DNA of 8,931 nt from NCBI GenBank assembly GCA_021820825.1, contig JAKADD010000084.1, forward strand, positions 1 through 8,931. The letters are read 5' to 3'. Positions 1 to 5,441 of this stretch are shown one piece after another. The position numbers and the translations under genes were made by a program. The DNA is from Bacillota bacterium (GTDB taxonomy: Bacteria; Bacillota; Bacilli; Alicyclobacillales; SLC66). Position 1 is the stretch's first letter. Each line of letters starts with the position of its first letter. Under the pieces are notes generated by a model, which saw nothing but the letters and a program-made list of their open reading frames with translations, was not told where the DNA came from and did not search any database.

Positions 1-107
1 TAGGCGCTTGGCTCTTACCCATTTTCCTCAGTATGGGAACCTGCGAGATCTGCGGGAACAGGCGCATTCGACATTTGGCAAAAAAGTGGAAATGGCATCT
101 GTCCGTG

Positions 108-134
108 CTGTGTGGACTGTGTAGACTGTGTAGA
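108..134. repeat. 9-bp tandem repeat, three copies
   Basis: Three head-to-tail copies of CTGTGTRGA lie at 108-116, 117-125 and 126-134. The first has G where the other two have A. The array sits just beyond the stop of the decayed transposase reading frame, so it may belong to the end of the old insertion or be simple slippage. There are no spacers, so it is not a CRISPR. No function can be assigned. Confidence 0.8.
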
Positions 135-152
135 CATGAAGGTTAGGAACCG

Positions 153-263
153 TCAAAAAATAATTGTGTCATTCCACTCGCCAGGAAACTCGTTTCGCTC
201 CAAGTAAACGGCTGCCATCTCTTCGTCAGACACTTTGACGCCACATATTTCGATACGACATGA
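153..263 (-). pseudogene. 3' remnant of a transposase, probably ISAzo13 family
   Basis: On the minus strand a reading frame ends with residues GVKVSDEEMAAVYLERNEFP followed by GEWNDTIIF and a TGA at 153-155. A C-terminus of the form VSDEE, then L-R-x-x-F/H, then x-W-N-x-T-I is what I recall from ISAzo13-family (Rhodopirellula-type, DDE) transposases, usually ending in EWNYTI plus a few residues. Only about 35 codons are recognisable. The frame then runs into the GC-rich hairpin at 268-299, with no DDE domain and no start. It is therefore read as a dead fragment left by a decayed or partly deleted insertion sequence. No terminal inverted repeat or target duplication was identified. The family assignment is from remembered motifs, not a search. 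Confidence 0.55.
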
Positions 264-267
264 GAGA

Positions 268-299
268 GGCCCCGCCCACGGAAACCAGTGGGCGAGGCC
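268..299 (-). terminator. GC-rich hairpin closing the ABC importer operon
   Basis: The arms at 268-279 and 288-299 pair over 12 bp with one non-Watson-Crick position, around an 8-nt loop. The hairpin starts 19 nt beyond the stop codon of the binding-protein gene at 318, where an operon terminator is expected. On the minus strand the stem is followed by TCTCTCAT rather than a clean U-run, so it may be a weak intrinsic terminator or mainly an mRNA 3'-end stabiliser. It also lies at the edge of the transposase remnant. Confidence 0.6.
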
Positions 300-317
300 C
301 CCGCACCGTCTGTCCGT

Positions 318-1634
318 TTAATTGCCGCTCAGTTGACTGTTCGCCTGTTTCTCAGCGTTTTGCATCGTGCTGGCCACCGGCTGCCGCAGATCGAAAACGC
401 CCTGCAACGCATTCTGCACATACTGTAAAATACTCAGATACTGCGGCGAAGGCGGCGCCGCGTGCTGGAATTTCAACTCCGCGAGCGCAGTGGCAAACTG
501 CGGATGCGCACGCAGATACGCCTTATAGGAAGGAACGTTGAGCACGCTCTTTTGCACCGGCACATAGCCCGTCATTTCCGACCAGTGAATGGTCTGCGCA
601 GCGGCCGTCCACCACTGGATAAATGTCCACGCCGCCGTTTGCTGCGCCGCCGGCGTACCGGCAAGAATCACGGCGTCGCCTCCCCCTGGAGGCACCGCGC
701 GCAGGACATCCGCCGGAAACATGGCTGTGCCCCACTGAAAACTATGCCCCACACCGCTGGCCACCTCGCCAGAATCGCCGATCGAATCGATGTCCATGGC
801 GACCTGTCCGTGAATAAACGCCTGGGTTGTTTCCGTCCAATACTGCGGTCCTGTCTGCACTTCGGCGTAGCCCTGTTTGAGCAGCGTCTGCTCCATGCTG
901 ATAATGCGCGTGGCGGCAGGGCTTGCAAACTCAGCCTGACTTAGATTTTTGGACAGAATATGGCCGCCGCCTGACCATACCGAAGCTTCCCAGGGCCACC
1001 AGTCTACGAGCGGCTCAAACCCATAGACTTTGCTATGGCCGGATCCTTTTGTGAGTTTCTTCGCATCCACCATCAACTGCGCCCAGGTCGCAGGAGGAGC
1101 GGCAATGCGCGCTTTGGCAAACAGCGTTTTATTATAGTACAGCACAGGCACGCTGCGGTTAAAGGGAACGCCGTAGTAGACGCCCTTGTACTGCGTGCTG
1201 ACAAGCATCCCAGTCAGGAAGTCGCCCGGCTTGTCCGCCTTGCTCGCCATCATGAGATGCGTCAGCGGGAGCAGCCGGCCAGCCGCTGCAAATACGGGCA
1301 TCGAGTGCACTTCCATCTGCGCCACATCCGGCGCATCGCCGGCGCGAATCGCCGCCAGCAATTTTTGCTGCTCCGGGCCGCCTCCAGAATAGCTGCCCTG
1401 GTATGTCGCCGTGACGTGAATCCCAGGATGTGTCGCGTTGAATTGCTTCACCAGCAGTTGCACATCGTTCCCCAGTTGGCCGCCCAGTCCATACCAGAAG
1501 GAAACCTGCACGGGCGCCTTGGATGACTTTTGCATGGCGGCGGCGCTTGGCAAGGAAGCCGCTCCGTCCACTGCCAGAAGCGCTGTCAACGCCAGCAATG
1601 TGGCGCCGAATTTCGTCTTTTTCTTTGCAAACAT
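318..1634 (-). CDS. ABC transporter substrate-binding protein, UgpB-like (family 1)
   Basis: 438 residues, the usual size for family 1 sugar/glycerol-3-phosphate binding proteins. A basic start (KKKTK, residues 4-8) and a hydrophobic stretch (about 10-22) form a signal peptide with a possible A-x-A cleavage site near residue 33. The mature part opens with VSFWYGLGG and then FNATHPGIHV and ATYQGSY, motifs typical of the UgpB group. It delivers solute to the two permeases encoded just upstream. A strong GGAGGT lies 8 nt before the ATG, consistent with high output of the last gene of the operon. Oddity: no lipobox cysteine is present, although Gram-positive binding proteins are normally lipid-anchored. 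The family is secure. Glycerol-3-phosphate (or a glycerophosphodiester) as ligand is inferred from the UgpB-like motifs and the neighbouring glpP; another sugar is possible. Confidence 0.9.
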   Translation of the reverse strand: MFAKKKTKFGATLLALTALLAVDGAASLPSAAAMQKSSKAPVQVSFWYGLGGQLGNDVQLLVKQFNATHPGIHVTATYQGSYSGGGPEQQKLLAAIRAGDAPDVAQMEVHSMPVFAAAGRLLPLTHLMMASKADKPGDFLTGMLVSTQYKGVYYGVPFNRSVPVLYYNKTLFAKARIAAPPATWAQLMVDAKKLTKGSGHSKVYGFEPLVDWWPWEASVWSGGGHILSKNLSQAEFASPAATRIISMEQTLLKQGYAEVQTGPQYWTETTQAFIHGQVAMDIDSIGDSGEVASGVGHSFQWGTAMFPADVLRAVPPGGGDAVILAGTPAAQQTAAWTFIQWWTAAAQTIHWSEMTGYVPVQKSVLNVPSYKAYLRAHPQFATALAELKFQHAAPPSPQYLSILQYVQNALQGVFDLRQPVASTMQNAEKQANSQLSGN

Positions 1635-1688
1635 TCTATTTGACCTCCCCGATTTCTCCTCGTGCGTTTTCCGCTGTTCATGCTGTTT

Positions 1689-2525
1689 CTACCCTTTGAC
1701 CGCCGAACTGGCGATCCCCCTGACGATAAACCGCTGGCCAAAGATAAAGATCAACACCACCGGAATGATCGTGAACAGGTCCGCCGCCATCATGAGATTC
1801 CATTGCAAATTGCTGCCGCCTTCCTGGCTGAGAAAGTACGACAGAGCGACCGGCAAGACGCGGACATTGGTCGAATTCGTCGCGACAAGCGGCCAGAACA
1901 GGCTGTTGTAATGCCATACAAAATTGAGCAGCGCCAGAGTGATCAGCGCTGGTTTTGTATTCGGCAGCACAATGGAGCGCAGGATGCGAAACTCCGAGGC
2001 GCCGTCAATTCTGGCGGCGGCAATCACCTCCTTGGGAACAGATACAAACCCTTGCCGCAACAGGAAAATGCCAAACGCGCTGCCAATGAAGGGCACGATC
2101 AGACCCTGATAGGTGTTGATGAAATGCACCTGACTCAGCATCAGATAGATGGGAATGAACGTGGCCTGCAAGGGCACCATCATGGCCAGCAGGATGACGA
2201 AGAAAAACGCTTTGCTCCCCGGAAAGGGGATGAAGACAAACGCATACGCAGCCAGACACGAGGTAATCAACTGGACAAAGACAATGGCAAAGTTCGTGAA
2301 CAGGCTGTTGAAAAAGAACAGGCCAAACGGTTGCGATGTCCAGGCGCGCACAAAATTGTTCCAGTGAAAGACTGTGGGAAACAGGTGCAGCGTAGGGCTG
2401 AAGATGGCCGACATCGGCGATATGGCGCTGACTGCCATCCAATAAACCGGAACCAGAACCCCGAGCGACACAATCACCAGGACCACGTGAGCAGCCAGGC
2501 GGGTGAGACGTCGTTTGGCAACCAT
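1689..2525 (-). CDS. ABC transporter permease, UgpE/MalG-like
   Basis: 278 residues with about six hydrophobic segments, the MalG/UgpE-type inner-membrane permease of a carbohydrate-type importer. The cytoplasmic EAA loop that docks the ATPase is visible as EVIAAARIDGASEFRILRSI followed by VLP. The ATG at 2525 is chosen because it overlaps the TAA of the upstream permease (TAATG), the usual translational coupling in such operons, and because the reading frame before it only repeats the end of that gene. It is followed after 54 nt by the binding protein. The motifs PTVFHWNNF and NSLFTNF near the N-terminus are typical of this subunit. No ATPase gene is nearby, so a shared MsmX/UgpC-type ATPase encoded elsewhere is inferred. 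Confidence 0.93.
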   Translation of the reverse strand: MVAKRRLTRLAAHVVLVIVSLGVLVPVYWMAVSAISPMSAIFSPTLHLFPTVFHWNNFVRAWTSQPFGLFFFNSLFTNFAIVFVQLITSCLAAYAFVFIPFPGSKAFFFVILLAMMVPLQATFIPIYLMLSQVHFINTYQGLIVPFIGSAFGIFLLRQGFVSVPKEVIAAARIDGASEFRILRSIVLPNTKPALITLALLNFVWHYNSLFWPLVATNSTNVRVLPVALSYFLSQEGGSNLQWNLMMAADLFTIIPVVLIFIFGQRFIVRGIASSAVKG

Positions 2526-3397
2526 TATTCTTCCACCACCCATCTGCGTCCGAGACGAACCTGCAACCATGTGAGAAGCGCCAGCAGAATCAGCAGCACC
2601 ATCGATGCGGCCGCCGCCGTGCCAATGTTGTACATCTGAAATCCTTCATTGTAAATATAGTAGACGAGGGTGGATGTGGATCCGTCCGGACCGCCCCCGG
2701 TCATCACATACACCTGATCAAAAATCTGAAATGCCTGGATTGTACAGATGACCAGCGCAAAGAACATACTCGGCGAAAGGGCGGGAAGCGTAACGTGCCA
2801 GAAGGTCTGACGATCATTCGCGCCGTCAATCGCCGCCGCCTCCTTGAGGGAGACGGATACGTTTTGCAAGCCGCCGAGAAAAATCAGCATATAGTATCCG
2901 AGATACTGCCAGACGGTCATGATCAGGACTGCCAGCAGTGCGAAACCACTTGTACCCAACCAGTTCGGACCATTTATATGGACCCACGAGAGCACTTGGT
3001 TGATGAGCCCGAAGTTCTGGTTATAGAGCAGCGTCCACACCAGCCCCGAGGCGACAAGCGGCAGTACGTACGGCCCGAACATCACGGTGCGGTAGATGCG
3101 GGTGCCGCGCAATCCCATATCGAGCAGCAGGGCCAGAAACAGTCCCAGAGGCAACAGAATGACAATCTGACCGACGCCAAGAATCAGGGTGTTGGACAGC
3201 GCCTGTTGAAAACTCTGTGACGCAAAGAGATGAACGTAGTTTCCCAGCCCGACAAACTGCGCATGGACATCGATCAGATTCCATCGCAGCAGACTCAAAA
3301 ACACCACGTAGCCCGCAGGAATGAACACAAACAGCGTCAACGCCGCCAACCCTGGCAGGATGAACAGCCAACCGGCCCATGCGCTGTGCAACAGCAA
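2525..3397 (-). CDS. ABC transporter permease, UgpA/MalF-like; start uncertain
   Basis: At least 290 residues with six predicted membrane segments, starting WLFILPGLAALTLFVFIPAG, the standard first helix of UgpA-type permeases. The EAA loop reads SLKEAAAIDGANDRQTFWHV then TLP. It pairs with the UgpE-like permease, to which it is coupled by a TAATG junction. The start is not clear. No ATG or GTG exists in frame between the stop TGA at 3416-3418 and the first helix. The coordinates given use TTG at 3397, which has no ribosome binding site at proper spacing. A better-spaced site, AAAGGA at 3420-3425, sits 7 nt before an in-frame ATC at 3412, which would add five residues (IIRNR) resembling the basic N-terminus of the family. 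A rare ATC start or a small sequence error are both possible. Confidence 0.9.
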   Translation of the reverse strand: MLLHSAWAGWLFILPGLAALTLFVFIPAGYVVFLSLLRWNLIDVHAQFVGLGNYVHLFASQSFQQALSNTLILGVGQIVILLPLGLFLALLLDMGLRGTRIYRTVMFGPYVLPLVASGLVWTLLYNQNFGLINQVLSWVHINGPNWLGTSGFALLAVLIMTVWQYLGYYMLIFLGGLQNVSVSLKEAAAIDGANDRQTFWHVTLPALSPSMFFALVICTIQAFQIFDQVYVMTGGGPDGSTSTLVYYIYNEGFQMYNIGTAAAASMVLLILLALLTWLQVRLGRRWVVEE

Positions 3398-3499
3398 CCG
3401 GTTTCTGATGATCGATCAGTCCTTTCAACGCCATATGCTCTACGCATGAACACGGCGGCAAGCATCAATCCACTCCTACAAAGCGATCCACTCCGCACC

Positions 3500-3550
3500 A
3501 AAAGACAAAATCCACCAAATGCTTTGCCCAGCGAGCAAAGAATCTAGTGG
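3500..3550 (-). terminator. Leader attenuator (intrinsic terminator) of the importer operon
   Basis: Read on the minus strand, CCACTAGAT pairs with ATTTGGTGG (9 bp including two G-U pairs). After one mismatch CTTTGC pairs with GCAAAG (6 bp) around a 7-nt loop, and the stem is followed directly by ATTTTGTCTTTT. This is a textbook intrinsic terminator. It lies downstream of the operon promoter (3602-3630) and upstream of the first permease, so it is an attenuator in the leader, not an end-of-gene terminator. In Bacillus, GlpP with glycerol-3-phosphate prevents termination at such leader terminators of glp genes. The gene encoding GlpP is immediately upstream here. The regulatory role is inferred; the hairpin and U-tract are directly visible. 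Confidence 0.8.
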
Positions 3551-3586
3551 TTCTCAAGTCTCTCACCAACGGATATTAACTTTGTA

Positions 3587-3600
3587 TGTGAACGCTTCCT
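3587..3600. promoter_or_regulatory. Candidate cre (CcpA) site
   Basis: TGTGAACGCTTCCT matches the cre consensus TGWNANCGNTNNCA at every fixed position except the last base. It would cover the transcription start predicted from the promoter at 3602-3630, a classic position for carbon catabolite repression. The consensus is degenerate, so chance matches occur, and no CcpA gene is visible in the window. Confidence 0.4.
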
Positions 3601-3625
3601 TAGCGTAAGTCTATTACGCTAAGAA
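3597..3625. promoter_or_regulatory. Operator-like inverted repeat over the importer promoter
   Basis: CTTAGCGTAA (3599-3608) and TTACGCTAAG (3614-3623) are perfect 10-bp inverted arms around GTCTA. Allowing one bulged base, the symmetry extends to CTTC at the left and GAAG at the right. There is no U-tract, so this is not a terminator. It occupies the spacer and -10 of the predicted promoter, the place where a repressor would bind. The regulator is not identified and no repressor gene is adjacent. Confidence 0.65.
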
Positions 3626-3630
3626 GTCAA
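3602..3630 (-). promoter_or_regulatory. Promoter of the ABC importer operon
   Basis: On the minus strand TTGACT (3630-3625) is followed after exactly 17 nt by TACGCT (3607-3602). The -35 is strong (5/6) and the -10 weak (3/6), as expected of an activated or regulated promoter. The predicted start near 3595 gives a leader of about 180 nt that contains the terminator at 3500-3550. Two direct copies of AAAACAGCA (3660-3652 and 3647-3639, 13 bp apart) lie upstream of the -35 and could be an A-rich UP-like element or an activator site. Confidence 0.55.
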
Positions 3631-3716
3631 GTATTTCGTGCTGTTTTGTCATGCTGTTTTTTGCTATTCCGCTATGGAGTTGTTTTAGCCATCTCTTTGG
3701 ACGTTTCCATGCGCGA

Positions 3717-4265
3717 TCAATAGTTCAGTTTCCACAGTTTTTCTGCGGAAGTGGAGATCGCACATGCGCCGCATTCAAGGATGCGGCGCAAATCGTCCTC
3801 CGTCTGAATGAAGCCGCCCGCAATGATGGGTACTTGGGTGCGCTCTGCAACTTCCTGAATGATACCCGGCATGATTCCGGGAAGCACTTCGATAAAATCC
3901 GGACGGGATGCGCCCACAACCCGGAAACTTGTCTCCAGCGAGTGCGAGTCAAGCAGAAACACGCGTTGAATCGAGATGAGAGAATGCTTCTTGGCCATCG
4001 CAATTACGGCCGAATGTGTGGAAATGATCCCCGCCGGTTTGATCACCTGACACAGAAATTGCGCCCCGCTCTCGTCATGTTTCAACCCCTGCACCAGATC
4101 GGCGTGCAGCAGCACCTTTTTGCCGTGACGTTGCGCAAGACCAACCAGCACATGCAACTGAGCGAGACGCGTTTCCAGCAGCACGATGTACTCGTGCCTG
4201 AAAGCCATCATGCGTTCCAGGTCCTTCACGCTTCGCGCCGCCGGCAGAATGACTTGATTCAACAA
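3717..4265 (-). CDS. glpP: Glycerol-3-phosphate-responsive antiterminator GlpP
   Basis: 182 residues, close to the roughly 190 of Bacillus GlpP, and recognisable along its length. Seen here: NQVILPAARSVKDLE (3-17), EYIVLLETRLAQL (25-37), HGKKVLLHADLVQGLKHDE (47-65), GIISTHSAVIAMAKK (79-93), IQRVFLLDS (99-107), DFIEVLPGIMPGII (123-136) and VPIIAGGFIQTEDD (145-158). The fold is expected to be a TIM barrel that binds glycerol-3-phosphate. Family knowledge: with ligand bound, GlpP acts on leader mRNA to allow read-through of terminators and stabilise glp transcripts. The start chosen is TTG at 4265, with GAGAGG 6 nt upstream; it gives MLNQVILPA, aligning with the Bacillus N-terminus. Upstream codons in frame are not conserved. 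It follows the oxidoreductase by 56 nt on the same strand and precedes the importer operon, its likely target. Confidence 0.92.
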   Translation of the reverse strand: MLNQVILPAARSVKDLERMMAFRHEYIVLLETRLAQLHVLVGLAQRHGKKVLLHADLVQGLKHDESGAQFLCQVIKPAGIISTHSAVIAMAKKHSLISIQRVFLLDSHSLETSFRVVGASRPDFIEVLPGIMPGIIQEVAERTQVPIIAGGFIQTEDDLRRILECGACAISTSAEKLWKLNY

Positions 4266-4321
4266 GGCGCACCTCTCCCTCTCCACCTGCGATTGATTGC
4301 AGCGTCCACAAGGCGAAAAAT

Positions 4322-5335
4322 TTACTCGGCAGCGCCGACTCTGACGAGCTGCTTGCCGGTGTTTTCGCCGCGAAACAGACCTAAAAACGCTTGTGGGGCA
4401 TGCTCCAGACCAGTGACAACATGCTCCCGATACTTGAGTTTTCCCGCTTTCAGCCATGCCGTCAGTTCGCTCAGACCCGCGCGAAAACGCGGCGCATAAT
4501 TGGCGACGATGAATCCCGTCACCGTCGCGCTGTGGATGAGCAACTGGGGGAAATTGCGCGGTCCGGTGTCCGGCTGTTCAAGATTGTATAAGGCGATCTG
4601 TCCACACAGCACGATGCGCGCATGGTTGTTGATCCGCGCGATCACTGCATCCGTGACGTCGCCACCGACATTGTCAAAATACACATCGATTCCGTCAGGA
4701 CAGGCCTCAGCCAGCGCCTGACGCAGATTGCCGGCCGCCTTGTAGTTGATCGCGGCGTCAAACCCCAGTTCGCGTCGCAGATATTCATTTTTTTCGTCTG
4801 ATCCTGCTATGCCGACCACGCGGCAACCTTTCAGTTTCGCAATCTGGCCCACAATTGTGCCGACAGCGCCCGCAGCTCCGGACACGACGACAGTCTCCCC
4901 CGGTTGCGGCCTGCCGATATCGAGCAGGCCAAAGTAAGCGGTGAGCCCAGGCATCCCCAGAACGCCAAGCGCTGTGGAGACGGGTGCGCCTTCCGGCGCC
5001 ATGTGCAACTCGTCACCCTTTGCCAGCGAATAATCCTGCCAGCCCAGCATCCCTGACACGATATCTCCTTTGCGAAATCCAGGATGGTCGGACTGTACGA
5101 CCTGCCCCACGGCGCCCCCCTGCAGGACTTCCCCTACAGCAAATGGAGGAATATACGATTTTGCGTCGTTCATCCTGCCCCTCATGTAAGGATCCACAGA
5201 CAGATAGAGTGTGCGTACGAGCACCTCTCCGGCGCGAGGCTGTGGAATGATCGTCTCCACCAGTTTAAAATTGGCTTCTGTCGGCATTCCCTGCGGCCTG
5301 CTTGCAAGCAATATCTGACGATTTGTTGTATTCAT
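4322..5335 (-). CDS. yfmJ: NADP-dependent oxidoreductase, YfmJ/CurA (zinc-free MDR) family
   Basis: 337 residues, the normal length for this zinc-independent medium-chain reductase group, which reduces quinones or the double bond of alpha,beta-unsaturated carbonyls with NADPH. Visible signatures: SRPQGMPTEANF near the N-terminus, VDPYMRGRM (48-56), GVLGMPGLTAYFGLLDIGRP (124-143), the nucleotide-binding VVVSGAAGAVGTIVGQIAK (149-167), VVGIAGSDEKNEYL (173-186), CPDGIDVYFDNVGG (212-225) and the C-terminal FLGLFRGENTGKQLVRV. The ATG at 5335 is preceded by GGAGG at 9 nt and matches the family start; the frame extends further upstream but only with non-conserved sequence. It is probably cotranscribed with glpP, for which no separate promoter is seen. 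The physiological substrate is unknown; a cytosolic detoxification role is the usual inference. Confidence 0.93.
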   Translation of the reverse strand: MNTTNRQILLASRPQGMPTEANFKLVETIIPQPRAGEVLVRTLYLSVDPYMRGRMNDAKSYIPPFAVGEVLQGGAVGQVVQSDHPGFRKGDIVSGMLGWQDYSLAKGDELHMAPEGAPVSTALGVLGMPGLTAYFGLLDIGRPQPGETVVVSGAAGAVGTIVGQIAKLKGCRVVGIAGSDEKNEYLRRELGFDAAINYKAAGNLRQALAEACPDGIDVYFDNVGGDVTDAVIARINNHARIVLCGQIALYNLEQPDTGPRNFPQLLIHSATVTGFIVANYAPRFRAGLSELTAWLKAGKLKYREHVVTGLEHAPQAFLGLFRGENTGKQLVRVGAAE

Positions 5336-5351
5336 TGTGTCTAACCTCCAG

Positions 5352-5380
5352 ATTATCATGATAACCATTGGGTCCGCCAA
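5352..5380 (-). promoter_or_regulatory. Promoter of the yfmJ-glpP unit
   Basis: On the minus strand TTGGCG (5380-5375), 17 nt spacing, then GATAAT (5357-5352; 5/6 match to the -10). Transcription would start close to the ribosome binding site at 5345-5349, giving a very short leader. The -10 region is inside the palindrome at 5353-5364. Confidence 0.5.
5353..5364. promoter_or_regulatory. 12-bp perfect palindrome in the divergent intergenic region
   Basis: TTATCATGATAA is a perfect 12-bp palindrome between the divergent yfmJ and quinoprotein genes, overlapping the predicted yfmJ -10. A dimeric regulator could bind here and affect one or both genes. A palindrome this short in AT-rich sequence can also arise by chance. 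Confidence 0.35.
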
Positions 5381-5441
5381 GAGATCTGTGAAACCGAAAC
5401 GCCGTTCAATCGTCTGATTGTGCAATGGAGGTATTGACGAC

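Noticed and set aside
1..22. Minus-strand ATG at 20-22 opening a frame (MGKSQAP) that leaves the window
   Set aside because: Only seven codons are visible and the GAGG-like site is just 3 nt from the ATG, too close for confident initiation.
108..134. Possible CRISPR array
   Set aside because: Units are 9 bp, directly adjacent and without spacers.
33..146. 37-codon plus-strand ORF with CEIC and CGLCRLC cysteine motifs
   Set aside because: There is no ribosome binding site, the cysteine-rich end is simply the 9-bp tandem repeat translated, and it lies antisense to the boundary of an insertion-sequence remnant. It is probably chance.
1662..2639. 325-codon plus-strand ORF opposite the UgpE-like permease
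   Set aside because: It is antisense to a clear permease with an EAA loop. Its composition is dominated by Gln, Arg, His and Asp, as expected of a reverse-strand shadow, and it resembles no family.
3597..3625. Inverted repeat as a terminator for glpP
   Set aside because: There is no U-tract on the minus strand, and the repeat overlaps a -35/-10 pair, so an operator is the better reading.
3651..4499. 282-codon plus-strand ORF opposite glpP
   Set aside because: The minus strand encodes a well-conserved GlpP; the plus-strand translation shows no family motifs.
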